Shown: piece by piece, positions 1 to 10,244 of the stretch
Numbering within the stretch: position 1 is the first letter of the stretch
How the letters are laid out: each line of letters opens with the position of its first letter
Assembly (NCBI RefSeq): GCF_033170155.1
Contig: NZ_CP137079.1
Coordinates: forward strand, 3,658,001-3,722,000
Length of the DNA stretch: 64,000 nt
Direction: 5' to 3'
Source: Raineyella sp. W15-4
GTDB taxonomy: Bacteria > Actinomycetota > Actinomycetes > Propionibacteriales > Propionibacteriaceae
Program-made: the position numbers and the translations under genes
The notes under the pieces: model-generated
What the model was told of the DNA's origin: nothing
Databases searched by the model: none
What the model saw: the letters and a program-made list of their open reading frames with translations, nothing else

Positions 1-1392
1 CGACGGGGGCGCCCGGGGCGCCGAGGGCGACGTTCGCCCCGACCGTACGTTCCGGCAGTCCGGGGGTCTGGCCGACCCAGGCGACCCGACGGCGCCAGGC
101 CGCCAGGTCGACCCGGTCCAGCGGCACCCCGCCGAGCAGCACCTCGCCGGCGGAGGGTCGGATGAAGCCCATCAGCACCGCCAACAGGGTGGACTTCCCG
201 CCGCCGCTGGGCCCGACGACGGCGACGAACTCACCTGGCGCCAGGTCCAGGTCGAGGCTCCGCAGGGCGGGAGTGTCCGCACCGGGGTAGGTGACCTGCA
301 GGTCGCGGACCCGCACCGCCGGGACGGTGGGGTCGGTCGGCAGGCTCTCCGACGGCGACGTTCCCGATGGCAAGATCCTGGACGGCAAGATCCTGGACGA
401 CAGCGTCCCCGACGACACCGACGATGACGGGCCGGCACCCATCCGGGGCGCGTCGATCTCGGCGAAGGCCCGGTCGGCCGCCGCGACCCCTTCGGCGGAG
501 TCGTGGTAGTGGACGCCGACCTGGCGCAGCGGCAGGTAGACCTCGGGGGCGAGCACGAGCAGGAACAGCCCGCTGGCCAGGTCCATCTCGCCGTTGACCG
601 TCCGGATGCCGATCGACACCGCGATGATCGCGACCGACAGTGTCGACAGCAGTTCCAGGGTCATCGAGGAGAGGAAGGAGATCCGCAGCGTGCCCATCGT
701 CTCCTCGCGGTTGCGGGCCTCGATCCGTTGTAGGCCGATCGCCTGGGCGCGGGCCCGGCCGAACACCTGGAGGGTCGGCAGGCCGGCGACCAGGTCGGCG
801 AAGTGGTGGGCCAGCCGGGCCTGGACGTCCCAGCGGCGGGCCATCCGGCGTTCGGTGGCCCAGCCGATCAGCGCCATGAAGAACGGGATCAGCGGCACGG
901 TGAGCACCAGGACCAGGGTGGACCACAGGTCGGAGGTGAGGATCGCCACCCCGACCACGAGCGGCACGGTGACCGCCAGCAGGAGTTGCGGGAGGTACTT
1001 GGCGTAGTAGCCGTCGAGGGCGTCGAGCCCATGGGTGACCAGGTCGACCAGCCCACCGGTGTCGGTGCGCGGGTCGAGCGGGCGACCCAGCCGGGCCGCC
1101 ACCACCTCGTGGCGGAGCTGGCCCTTGACCAGCGCTGCAGCGCGTTGACCCAACCACGGGTTGATCCCGCGCAGCAGCGCGCGGCCGAGCAGGACCAGCG
1201 CCAGCAGCCCGACGGTCCGTCCCAGACCGTCGAGCCGCCCGGTGTCGAACACCCCGGCGATCTGGTGCGACAGCAGCCAGGCCTGGGCGACGACGAGGAA
1301 GGCCGTCAGCGTGCCGACGAGGACCCCGGCGACGAGGTAGATCCTCGTCGCCCGGGCCCTCGCCAGCAGGTTGCGGTGGACCGGTCCCGGCA

Positions 1393-1393
<1 letters not shown>
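1..1393 (-). CDS. cydD: CydD, ABC exporter subunit for cytochrome bd assembly (3' part outside window)
   Basis: The reading frame opens with ATG at 1393, sharing one base with the cydB stop (TGATG), and stays open to the window edge, giving about 464 codons. The N-terminal half is a multi-spanning ABC exporter membrane domain. A Ser/Pro-rich linker follows, containing SRILP twice, and then the start of the nucleotide-binding domain with Walker A GPSGGGKST near 187-217. In the known family, CydDC exports cysteine/glutathione-type thiols and is needed for cytochrome bd maturation. Position directly after cydAB supports CydD over a generic exporter. The signature and Walker B motifs lie outside the window. 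Confidence 0.9.
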
Positions 1394-2487
<1,094 letters not shown>

Positions 2488-2491
2488 CCCC

Positions 2492-3991
2492 TCAGTACGC
2501 GAACGACAGCGGCGCGTCGCTCTCGGCGCCGACGGGCTGGACGGGTGGGATCGGCGCGAGGCCCTTGCGGATCGCGCTCAGCATCAGCCGGACCTCGATC
2601 ACCGCGAGGACGCCGTAGAGCAGGGTGAAGCCGATCATCGTGACCAGCACCTGGGCGGCCGGCACGCCGACGGAGACGGCGGGCGCGGTCGGCATCAGGC
2701 CGAAGACGATCCAGGGCTGGCGGCCCATCTCGGTGAAGATCCAGCCGAACGAGTTGGCGATCAGCGGCAGCAGCGGGGCGGCCACCATCATCAGGGTCCA
2801 GAACCAGGCGCCGCGGCGCACCGGGGGCAGCTTCCCGCCGCGGACCATGATCAGCGCGATGATGCCGATGGCGATCGCCACCATGCCCAGGCCGATCATC
2901 AGCCGGAAGGACCAGTAGGTGACCGGGACCGCCGGGGTGTAGGTCATCGAGTTCGCGACCTCGTCGCCGTAGCGCTGGCGGATCATCTCGGTGAACTGGG
3001 CGTCGTACTGCTGGCGCAGCGGGTTGATGCCCTGCACCGTACCGGTGAAGGATCCGGTGGCCAGGAAGGAGGTGACGCCGGGCACCTTGATCGCGAAGAC
3101 CTCCTTGGACCCGTCGAGGGTGCCGATGGTGAACAGCGAGAACGAGGCAGGCGTCTCGGTCTCCCAGATCGCCTCGGCCGCGGCCATCTTCATCGGCTGG
3201 ACGTCGGTCATCACCTTGCCCTGCAGGTCACCGGAGACCACCACCAGGGCGCCCGCGATGATCAGCACCCAGGCGCCGAACTTGGTCGCCCACCGGTAGG
3301 CCTGGGCGTCCTCGGCCACCTCACCGGTCAGCTCGGAGTGGTTCGACGCCTTGTTGGCCCGGGCGATCCGCAGCAGGTGCCAGCCGGCCACGCCGAGCAC
3401 GAAGGCCCCGCCGGTCATGTACGCGGCGGTCAGGGTGTGCGGGATGGTGGTCAGTGCCACCGGGTTGGTGAGGACGGCCCAGAAGTTCGTCATCTCGGCC
3501 CGGCCGCTGGCCGGGTTGTAGGTGAAGCCGACCGGGTGCTGCATGAACGAGTTGGCGACCAGGATGAAGATGGAGCTCAACACGGTGCCGATGGCGGCCA
3601 GCCAGATCGACGCCAGGTGGACGCCCTTGGGCAGCCGGTCCCGGCCGAAGATCCAGATGCCCAGGAAGGTCGACTCGAGGAAGAACGCCACCAGCGCCTC
3701 GAAGGCGAGCGGGGCGCCGAAGATGTCGCCGACCATGCGGGAGTACTCGGACCAGTTCATGCCGAACTGGAACTCCTGCACGATGCCGGTGACCACGCCC
3801 ATCGCGAAGTTGATCAGGAAGAGCTTCCCGAAGAAATCGGTCAGGCGACGGTAACCCTCCTTGCCGGTGCGGTAATGCATGGTCTGCATGACCGCCACGA
3901 GGAGGGACAGGGAGATGGTGAGGGGGACGAAGAAGAAGTGGTACACGGTGGTGATGCCGAATTGCCACCGCGCCAGCAAGACCGGATCCAT
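2492..3991 (-). CDS. cydA: Cytochrome bd ubiquinol oxidase subunit I
   Basis: 499 residues starting MDPVLLARWQFG, the conserved CydA N-terminus, which is why ATG 3991 was preferred to in-frame starts further upstream. Expected haem ligands are visible: His18 (TVYHF) for b595, a His in SFMQHPVGF and the Met in EMGRQPW for b558. The GRQPW block is intact. The Q-loop is short, as in most actinobacterial enzymes. The subunit carries the haems and the quinol site of the low-oxygen terminal oxidase. It is the first gene of cydABD. A BlaI-type operator lies about 105 bases upstream in the divergent promoter region, suggesting repressor control. Confidence 0.96.
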   Translation of the reverse strand: MDPVLLARWQFGITTVYHFFFVPLTISLSLLVAVMQTMHYRTGKEGYRRLTDFFGKLFLINFAMGVVTGIVQEFQFGMNWSEYSRMVGDIFGAPLAFEALVAFFLESTFLGIWIFGRDRLPKGVHLASIWLAAIGTVLSSIFILVANSFMQHPVGFTYNPASGRAEMTNFWAVLTNPVALTTIPHTLTAAYMTGGAFVLGVAGWHLLRIARANKASNHSELTGEVAEDAQAYRWATKFGAWVLIIAGALVVVSGDLQGKVMTDVQPMKMAAAEAIWETETPASFSLFTIGTLDGSKEVFAIKVPGVTSFLATGSFTGTVQGINPLRQQYDAQFTEMIRQRYGDEVANSMTYTPAVPVTYWSFRLMIGLGMVAIAIGIIALIMVRGGKLPPVRRGAWFWTLMMVAAPLLPLIANSFGWIFTEMGRQPWIVFGLMPTAPAVSVGVPAAQVLVTMIGFTLLYGVLAVIEVRLMLSAIRKGLAPIPPVQPVGAESDAPLSFAY

Positions 3992-4096
3992 GAGGCGAAT
4001 GTAACGGCACGCCCTCTTGACCGCTTCACCCGAGGCCCACATCACATACGACGCTGTGTCGTTGCAGACCGCGACCTCCGCAGGCCGTGCCATTTT

Positions 4097-4115
4097 TACT
4101 ACGCGAGCTGTAGTA
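4097..4115. promoter_or_regulatory. Putative BlaI-type operator between cydA and blaI
   Basis: TACTAC (4097-4102) and GTAGTA (4110-4115) form a perfect 6-bp inverted repeat with a 7-bp spacer, matching the TACTA...TAGTA shape of known BlaI/MecI/CopY operators. It sits between divergent cydA and the blaI-like gene, near where the blaI -35 would fall, so it could serve autorepression and control of cyd. Binding is inferred. Confidence 0.65.
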
Positions 4116-4133
4116 CTAAGGCCCTCGTTGCTC

Positions 4134-4145
4134 TAGGATGGCGAT
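4134..4145 (+). promoter_or_regulatory. Candidate -10 for leaderless blaI transcript
   Basis: TAGGAT at 4134-4139 is followed by six bases and then the ATG at 4146. A TANNNT hexamer 6-7 bases before the start codon, with no Shine-Dalgarno sequence, is the typical actinobacterial leaderless layout. The transcription start is inferred. Confidence 0.45.
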
Positions 4146-4508
4146 ATGCCGAACCTTGGTGACCTCGAACTCCAGGTCATGGAGGTGTTGTGGCGTACGG
4201 ACCACGCGATGTCGGTCAGGGAGGTCCTTGCCGAGCTGACTCGCGATCGGGACCTCGCCTACACCACCGTGATGACCGTCCTCGACCGACTGGCGAAGAA
4301 GGACCGGGTGACCCGCGAACTGGAGGGTCGCGCCTGGTACTACCGACCCGCCGAGTCGCGCGCCACGCTGATCGCCGCCGAGATGCGGGCCGCCCTGGTC
4401 GGCCGGCCCGAACAACGCCGGGACGCCCTCCGGGAGTTCGCTGCCGGGCTCGACCACGACGACGCCGCCGCGCTGGTCGCACTGCTCGCCGCCCGGGTCG
4501 AGGGCTGA
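4146..4508 (+). CDS. BlaI/MecI/CopY-family winged-helix repressor
   Basis: 120 residues, the normal BlaI length. The N-terminal winged helix shows GDLELQVMEVLW, SVREVLAELTRD and AYTTVMTVLDRLAKKDRVTRE, followed by the YYRP segment typical of the family and a C-terminal dimerisation helix. Classical BlaI is inactivated by proteolysis through the sensor BlaR1 (M56 peptidase), but no such gene is present on either side. The gene is divergent from cydABD with a perfect operator in between, so it may repress the bd oxidase as well as itself. The start follows a TAGGAT hexamer by six bases, with no ribosome binding site. Confidence 0.88.
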   Translation: MPNLGDLELQVMEVLWRTDHAMSVREVLAELTRDRDLAYTTVMTVLDRLAKKDRVTRELEGRAWYYRPAESRATLIAAEMRAALVGRPEQRRDALREFAAGLDHDDAAALVALLAARVEG

Positions 4509-4555
4509 CCGAGCCTTCCCGAGGCCGGTGACACGGCCCGAGTAGCCTGCCTGAC

Positions 4556-5542
4556 ATGTTCGCCCGCCTGCGCCTCGACCCGTTCCTGCTGGCCATCGTC
4601 GCCTCGGCGGTCCTCGCCACGCTGCTGCCGGCCCGCGGCACGGGCGCGGTGGTGCTGTCGGACGCGGTCACCGCGGGCATTGCGCTGCTGTTCTTCCTGT
4701 ACGGCGCCCGGATGCATCCGCGTGACACCCTGGATGGCCTCAGACACTGGCGGCTGCACGGGGTGATCCTCGGCTTCACCTACGTGTTGTTCCCGTTGAT
4801 CGGACTGGCGCTCGCCTTCCTGGTGCCGACAAGGGTGCTCACCCCGGCGCTCTACACCGGGCTGCTCTACACCAGCCTGCTGCCCTCCACGGTGCAGTCG
4901 TCGGTGACCTTCACCTCGATCGCCAGGGGCAATGTCGCCGGGGCGGTGGTCTCCGCCTCGATGTCCAACCTGATCGGGGTGTTCCTCACCCCGCTGCTGG
5001 TGATCGCGCTGATGAACACCACCGGCCAGGCCTCGGTCCACCCCGAGGCGGTGCTCGACATCGTGCTGCAGATCCTGGTGCCGTACGTGCTGGGCCAGCT
5101 CTCCCGGCGCTGGACCGCGGGGTACGTGACCCGGCACAAGCGGCCGCTGCGGCTGGTCGACCAGGGGATCATCGTGCTGGTCGTCTACTCCGCGTTCTCC
5201 GCCGGTCGGCGCGAACACATGTGGTCGCAGGTGTCCCTGCTCCAGGTGCTGGCGCTGATCGCCACCTGCCTGGTGGTGCTGGCGGTCGTCCTGGGGCTGA
5301 CCTGGTGGCTGGCCGGCCGGCTGGGTTTCAGCCGCGAGGACCGGATCGCGATCCAGTTCTGCGGCTCGAAGAAGTCCCTGGCGACCGGTCTGCCGATGGC
5401 CGCCGTGCTCTTCGCCGGGCAGCCGATCGGCCTGATCGCCCTGCCGTTGATGGTCTTCCACCAGGCCCAGCTGATGGCCTGCTCGGCGCTGGCCCAGCGC
5501 TACGCCCGGACCACAGCACCGTGTTCCGCCCCGACACCGTAG
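4556..5542 (+). CDS. Bile acid:sodium symporter family (SBF-like) transporter
   Basis: 328 residues with nine to ten hydrophobic segments and the SBF-like (YfeH-type, about 330 aa) signature segments FFLYGARMHPRDTL, LLPSTVQSSVTFTSIARGN and QFCGSKKSLATGLPMA. It is probably a sodium-coupled uptake carrier for an organic anion; the substrate cannot be told from sequence. The start ATG 4556 lacks a ribosome binding site and sits seven bases after TAGCCT, so it may be leaderless. It follows blaI after 47 bases. Its 3' end overlaps the convergent RibD-like gene by 43 bases. Confidence 0.85.
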   Translation: MFARLRLDPFLLAIVASAVLATLLPARGTGAVVLSDAVTAGIALLFFLYGARMHPRDTLDGLRHWRLHGVILGFTYVLFPLIGLALAFLVPTRVLTPALYTGLLYTSLLPSTVQSSVTFTSIARGNVAGAVVSASMSNLIGVFLTPLLVIALMNTTGQASVHPEAVLDIVLQILVPYVLGQLSRRWTAGYVTRHKRPLRLVDQGIIVLVVYSAFSAGRREHMWSQVSLLQVLALIATCLVVLAVVLGLTWWLAGRLGFSREDRIAIQFCGSKKSLATGLPMAAVLFAGQPIGLIALPLMVFHQAQLMACSALAQRYARTTAPCSAPTP

Positions 5543-6372
5543 CGGAGGAACAGTTCGTCCCCCGCACCGAGCACCTCCACCAGCCGCAGCGGCACCGCGG
5601 CGTCGTATGCGGGGGCACCGACGATCCGTGGGCCCTCCCCGCCGACCAGCAGCGGTGACACCGTGATGAACAGTTCGTCGACCAGTCCGGCGCCGATCAG
5701 CCCGCCGAGCACCGCCGGGCCGCCCTCGCTGAGCACCCGGGTCATCCCGACCGTACCCAGGGCGGCGATCGCCGCGGGCAAGGATGGCCGTCCGTCCGGG
5801 GCGGCCGGCACCTCGAGGAACCGGGCGTACGCCGCCAGCCGGGCCCGCCGTGCCGGGTCGGCACCGGGCACGGTGATCACCCAGGGCAGGGCGTCCGGGC
5901 CCCGGCCGGCGGCGTCGGCGAACGCCGGCAGGGTGGGGTCGAGGTCCAGGCTGCCGGAAAGGATCGCCAGCACCGGGTGGGCGGTCCGGCCCCGGGAGAC
6001 CCGCCACTCGCGGGCCCCCGCCGGCAGGTCGATCAGCCCGTAGCCCTCGGCCCGGATGGTGCCCGAGCCGACGAGCAGCACATCGCACCAGCCGCGCAGT
6101 GCCACCAGCAGCGCCTGGTCGGCAGCCCCGGTGAGGTCACCGACCCGGCCACGGATGGTGGCATGGCCGTCGGCGGAGCTGACCATATTGGCCCGTACGC
6201 CGGGCTCCTCCCCGAGGTCCCGGAGCAGGTCCAGGTCCCCCAGCGCCGGGCCTGCGCCGGTCAATCGGCGGATCAGCGGCTGGTCCCGGTCGTTCCCGTG
6301 CGGTCCTGGCTGACTCCGGGGCTGTTCCCGGTGGCTCGGAGGCTGTTCCCCGTGCGCCTGGGTCTGGTCCAT
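5500..6372 (-). CDS. RibD C-terminal-like pyrimidine reductase family protein
   Basis: 290 residues. The first ~35 are hydrophilic and rich in Gln, Pro and His. The rest is a dihydrofolate-reductase-like RibD_C domain: VRANMVSSADGHATI, LLVGSGTIRAEGYG, a TRVLSEGGPAVLGGLIGAGLVDELFITVSP segment, and a C-terminal strand. In riboflavin synthesis such a domain reduces the ribosyl-amino-pyrimidine with NADPH. This stand-alone form lacks the deaminase half and has no rib genes nearby, so the substrate is uncertain. GGAGGAG precedes the ATG. The 3' end overlaps the transporter gene on the other strand. Confidence 0.8.
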   Translation of the reverse strand: MDQTQAHGEQPPSHREQPRSQPGPHGNDRDQPLIRRLTGAGPALGDLDLLRDLGEEPGVRANMVSSADGHATIRGRVGDLTGAADQALLVALRGWCDVLLVGSGTIRAEGYGLIDLPAGAREWRVSRGRTAHPVLAILSGSLDLDPTLPAFADAAGRGPDALPWVITVPGADPARRARLAAYARFLEVPAAPDGRPSLPAAIAALGTVGMTRVLSEGGPAVLGGLIGAGLVDELFITVSPLLVGGEGPRIVGAPAYDAAVPLRLVEVLGAGDELFLRYGVGAEHGAVVRA

Positions 6373-6465
6373 CTCGTCTCCGCTCCTCCCGGCCGGGTCA
6401 CTCGTCCGACGCCCTCGCCACCGGCACCTTCGCCACGGCCGCGGTGGCCTTCACCGCCACCGCGT

Positions 6466-7158
6466 TCACCACAGCAGCAGACCGGCGCCGTAGCTGACCG
6501 CCAGGGTCCCCACCCCGACGACCAGCGTACGGACGATCGTCCGGACCACCGACAGGTGCCCCTGGCGCGCCGCGACGACCGAGGTCAGCAGCAGCGAGAG
6601 CACCACCGCGACCAGGATCAGCCAGGACTCCACCGAGACCGGGACGGACACGGTGATCAGCAGCGGCACCATCGCCCCCGCCAGGAACGCCAGGCCGGCC
6701 GCCAGCCCCGCCCCGACCGGGGCGGACGGCGCGGTCGGGGCGGTGATGCCGTGCTCGTAGGCCAACTGCGCGGCCAGCGCGTCCCGGGCGCTGAGCTGTT
6801 CGGCCACCTGCCGGGCCACGTCGGGGGTCAGGCCCTTGTCCTCCCAGTAGGCCGCCAGCTCGGCCAGCTCGTCGTCGGGGGCGGCGGCCAGCTGCGCCCG
6901 TTCCTCCGCGATGACGGCCGCCTCCGCCTCCCGCTCAGCCGCCGCCTCCGCCCACCGCGCCCCGGCGACGCCGAGCCCACCGGCGATCGTGCCGACCGTC
7001 GCGGCGAGGACCAGCACCGCATCGGAGGCGCCGGCACCGGCGAGCCCTTCCAGCAGACCGGCGGTGGCGATGATCCCGTCGTTGGCGTCGCCCACCCACG
7101 CCTCCCCCACCCAGGAGCGGACGTCCAACGCCGCCCGCCATCCGGTGCCAGGGCTCAC
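6466..7158 (-). CDS. VIT1/CCC1 family metal (Fe/Mn) transporter
   Basis: 230 residues starting at a GTG that overlaps the preceding regulator's stop by four bases (GTGA), evidence for translational coupling. The N-terminal WVGDANDGIIATAGLLEGLAGAG block is the diagnostic VIT1 segment. A hydrophilic stretch with many Glu residues (EEERAQLAAAP region) matches the metal-binding domain of VIT proteins, and three hydrophobic segments close the C-terminus. Family members move Fe2+ or Mn2+ out of the cytosol. Co-transcription with a LuxR regulator of a diiron oxygenase may be meaningful, since the hydroxylase needs iron, but that link is inference. Confidence 0.83.
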   Translation of the reverse strand: MSPGTGWRAALDVRSWVGEAWVGDANDGIIATAGLLEGLAGAGASDAVLVLAATVGTIAGGLGVAGARWAEAAAEREAEAAVIAEERAQLAAAPDDELAELAAYWEDKGLTPDVARQVAEQLSARDALAAQLAYEHGITAPTAPSAPVGAGLAAGLAFLAGAMVPLLITVSVPVSVESWLILVAVVLSLLLTSVVAARQGHLSVVRTIVRTLVVGVGTLAVSYGAGLLLW

Positions 7159-9461
7159 CGGGCCGGCCTGGTCTCGCGCAGCCGGACCGCCACCTGGGCC
7201 CGCGAGGTGACGCCGAACTTCGCCAGGATGTGCTCCACGTGTCCGTCGACGGTGCGGATGGAGATGGTGAGCCGGGTGGCGATCTGCTTGTTGCTGAGAC
7301 CCTCCGAGACCAGTTCGGCCACCTGCGCCTCGCGCTTCGTCAGGCCCACCTCGGCCGGCGCCGCCACCGGGGTGAGAGCGAGCTCGGCCAGCCCCACCTC
7401 GATCGCCTCGCGCAGGTCGAGGTCGGCGGTCTCCGCCATCAGCGCCTCGGCCTCGTCGGGGCCCAGCACCCGCAGGATCCGCTCCCGGCTCTCCCGGGCA
7501 TCGCCGGCCAGCCCCGGCCCGAACGCATCGATCCCGGTGCCCTGCGCCCGCCACAACGCGTCCGCGGCCCCCTGCAGCCGGGCCGCCCGCCGCGGCTCAC
7601 CGGCGGCCATCACCACCTGGCCGGCCAGCAACAGGACGTGCGCGGTGCAGATGCCGTCCTCGAAGACCTCCTGCAGCCGCAGCGCCTCGGTGGCGTACGC
7701 CCGTACGCCGGCCAGGTCGCCCTGCCGCCACCGGACGATGCCGGACACCCACAGGGCGTACGCCTTGACCCAGGCCTCGCCGTTGCGACGGCTCTCCGCG
7801 AGGATCTCGGCACAGGTCTCCCCGCCGCCGGCGGTGTCGCCGGAGTAGATCTGGCACAGCGCGAGCTGGAACATCGCGGCCTGCATCGCGGCGATGTCGC
7901 CGACCTCCCGCAGCACCGTGATGGCGCGCCGGTAGAGTCCCACCCCCTCGGCCGGATCGCCATGGAAGAGGCAGTGCAGGCCGCCCCACGCGTCCACCTC
8001 GGCCAGCCGCCGCCGGTCGCCCAGCTCGGTCGCGAGGGTGCGCGCCTCCGCCAGCACGCGGGCCCCGTCCGCATGGTCACCCTGCAGCATCACCACCCAG
8101 AAGAGCACCAGCAGGCACTCGCAGCGCAGCGGCGCGGCGACGTCGGGCAGCGCCAGCACCCGTTCCAGGCGATAACGCCCGGCCGCCATGGTGTGGCCGC
8201 CGGCCCAGAAGTAGCGCAGGTTGGCGGCGATCGTGGCGGCGACGTCGTGCCCCGCCGGATCGGCGATCCCCCAGTCCATCGCCGCCACGATCTCGGCGAC
8301 GTCACGTCGGGCCCGGCGCAGCCACTGTGCCTGGTGCGGCCCGGCCCACTCCCGGTGCATCTGGCCGCTGCGCTCGAAGGCGAGCATCGCGTGGCGCCGG
8401 CGCAGCTCCTCCCACTCGTCGCTGCGGACCGCCACCCGCGCCCCGTAGTCGCGCATCGTCACCAGCTGGCGATAGTAGGTGAACCCGTCGGCCTGTTCGG
8501 CGATCAGCACCGACTTGGCGACCAGCCCGTCGAGCAGGTCGATCACGTCGGCCGGATCGATCGCGCCGTACCCGGCGACGAGCTCGACCGACTCCAGGTC
8601 GGCGCCGCCGCGGAACACCGACAGCCGCGACCAGAGCAGCCGTTCGGCAGGAGTGCACAGCTCGTAGCTCCAGTCGACCAGCGCCTCGAGCGTACGGTGC
8701 CGGGGCAGGATGTCGCGCGGGGACCCCTTGAGCAGTGAGAACCGCTGGTCCAGCCGGTCCAGCAGGTCGCCCACGCCGAGGGCGCGCAGCCGGGCCGCGG
8801 CCAGCTCGATCGCCAGCGGCATCCCGTCCAGGTGGGCACACAGCTCGACGACCTGGACGCAGGTGTCCGGGCCGACGGTCAGGTGCGCCCCCGCCTGGTC
8901 GGCCCGGTCGACCAGCAGCCGGACCGCCTCGGACTCCCGGACCACGTCGAGGTCGGCACAGGAGGCGGGCACCTGCAGCGGCGGCACGACCTGCACCTGT
9001 TCACCCCGGATCCCCAGCGGCTCGCGGGAGGTCGCCAGGATCCGGACCTCCGGGCACTCCTGGAGGACCACCCGGGCCAGCTCGGCGGCGGGCTCCAGCA
9101 GGTGCTCACAGTTGTCGAGGACGAGCAGCAGCCTGCGCTGGCGCAGGTGGCCCAGCACCTGCGCCACCGGGTCCTGCACCGACTGGTCGATCGGCTGCAC
9201 CGCCGACGCGGTGCGCCAGGCCACGTCCGCCGGGTCCGAGACGGCGTCGAGGGTGACGACGACCGTCCCGTCCGGGAAGTCCTGTTCCAGCCGGGAACAC
9301 AGTTCGGTCGCCAGCCGGGTCTTCCCGATGCCGCCGGGCCCGACCAGGGTCACCAACCGCCGCTGGTGGACGAGTTCCACCAGATGGCACACCAGCTCCT
9401 CGCGTCCGATGAAGGACGTCAGCGGGGTCGTCAGCGCCGATGATGACGACAGTTCGGTCAC
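7155..9461 (-). CDS. Large ATP-binding LuxR-family transcriptional regulator
   Basis: 768 residues. An N-terminal AfsR/NB-ARC-like ATPase shows Walker A GPGGIGKT (residues 41-48) and Walker B LLLVLDN (about 112). A long helical middle region resembles TPR repeats. The C-terminus is a LuxR/GerE helix-turn-helix (LTKREAQVAELVSEGLSNKQIA, then TVDGHVEHILAKFGV). The GTG start has GAGGAG seven bases upstream. It is transcribed divergently from the phenol hydroxylase operon over a 222-bp gap, the usual arrangement for a pathway activator, so it probably controls dmp-type genes in response to an aromatic effector. Function is inferred from context; the domain call is solid. Confidence 0.9.
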   Translation of the reverse strand: MTELSSSSALTTPLTSFIGREELVCHLVELVHQRRLVTLVGPGGIGKTRLATELCSRLEQDFPDGTVVVTLDAVSDPADVAWRTASAVQPIDQSVQDPVAQVLGHLRQRRLLLVLDNCEHLLEPAAELARVVLQECPEVRILATSREPLGIRGEQVQVVPPLQVPASCADLDVVRESEAVRLLVDRADQAGAHLTVGPDTCVQVVELCAHLDGMPLAIELAAARLRALGVGDLLDRLDQRFSLLKGSPRDILPRHRTLEALVDWSYELCTPAERLLWSRLSVFRGGADLESVELVAGYGAIDPADVIDLLDGLVAKSVLIAEQADGFTYYRQLVTMRDYGARVAVRSDEWEELRRRHAMLAFERSGQMHREWAGPHQAQWLRRARRDVAEIVAAMDWGIADPAGHDVAATIAANLRYFWAGGHTMAAGRYRLERVLALPDVAAPLRCECLLVLFWVVMLQGDHADGARVLAEARTLATELGDRRRLAEVDAWGGLHCLFHGDPAEGVGLYRRAITVLREVGDIAAMQAAMFQLALCQIYSGDTAGGGETCAEILAESRRNGEAWVKAYALWVSGIVRWRQGDLAGVRAYATEALRLQEVFEDGICTAHVLLLAGQVVMAAGEPRRAARLQGAADALWRAQGTGIDAFGPGLAGDARESRERILRVLGPDEAEALMAETADLDLREAIEVGLAELALTPVAAPAEVGLTKREAQVAELVSEGLSNKQIATRLTISIRTVDGHVEHILAKFGVTSRAQVAVRLRETRPAR

Positions 9462-9683
9462 AGTGGCTCCTCGACGGCGGGGATCCTCCCCAGAGTACGC
9501 GAGCGGACGCCGGATCGTGGGCCACCGGCGTCGACCCGGCCCGCCCCTGCCCCGGCGCAGGGAGCCGCCCCGGTCCCACCACCCGGAGCCCCGCGGGCGC
9601 GGATACGGGTAGTTCTACGGATACCGGACGACCTGTGACCCAGCTTACATTCATGGCCACGGACACGACTCAAGGAGGAGTCC

Positions 9684-10115
9684 ATGACGTTCTTCATGCA
9701 CCGGCTGGCCGAGGTGCTCGGGGCCCCGGAGCCCCAGCAGGCCCCCCAGCCCGCACTGCGCCCAGCGCTCCCCCTCGCCCGCAACGAGGGCACCGATCGG
9801 CAGATCGCGCTGCGGTCGCTGGCTGAGCAGCTGGTCTGTGAGGCCAACGCGGTCATCGAGGATCCCGCCTCCCACCTGGCCCTGGTCGACGAGGTCGGCG
9901 GGGAGGACCTCGCCTTCACCATCACCTGCCGCGACCACGGCGCCCGGGTCTCCACCCACTACACCGGCGGCCGGACGCTGGGTCGGATCATCTCCGCGGA
10001 CCTGCCGCAGGGCGAGCCGCAGGAGCTGGTCGGGCCGGAGGCGCTGCCCGACCTGCTGGTCCGGCTGGTCGTCGCGGCCGGCCTGCACAACGCCGAGCCG
10101 GTCCACATCAGCTGA
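9684..10115 (+). CDS. Unrecognised 143-aa protein in the dmpK position
   Basis: I do not recognise this family. The protein starts with a short amphipathic segment, then a Pro/Ala-rich stretch, then a compact acidic domain (residues ~45-143) with alternating strand-like segments such as ALVDEVGGEDLAFTITCRD and a leucine-rich C-terminus. No membrane segment, signal or cofactor motif is visible. GGAGGAG sits just before the ATG. It is the first gene of the phenol hydroxylase cluster, where proteobacterial operons carry dmpK, the assembly factor that helps activate the hydroxylase, but I see no resemblance to DmpK (which is also shorter). It could be a functional replacement. Confidence 0.75.
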   Translation: MTFFMHRLAEVLGAPEPQQAPQPALRPALPLARNEGTDRQIALRSLAEQLVCEANAVIEDPASHLALVDEVGGEDLAFTITCRDHGARVSTHYTGGRTLGRIISADLPQGEPQELVGPEALPDLLVRLVVAAGLHNAEPVHIS

Positions 10116-10244
10116 GTCGGCCCGGCAGGTCCTGCACCACCGCTCCACCCCACCCGTTCCATCCCACCGCTGCTGCACCACCCGGTGCCGCACCCTCGAC
10201 CCCGGTCAACGAGGACCGGTCCACACAGGAAGGAGGTCAGTCAC

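Noticed and set aside
4556-5542. BlaR1-type sensor partner for the BlaI-like repressor
   Set aside because: The neighbour is an SBF-like transporter without a zinc protease motif or penicillin-binding domain.
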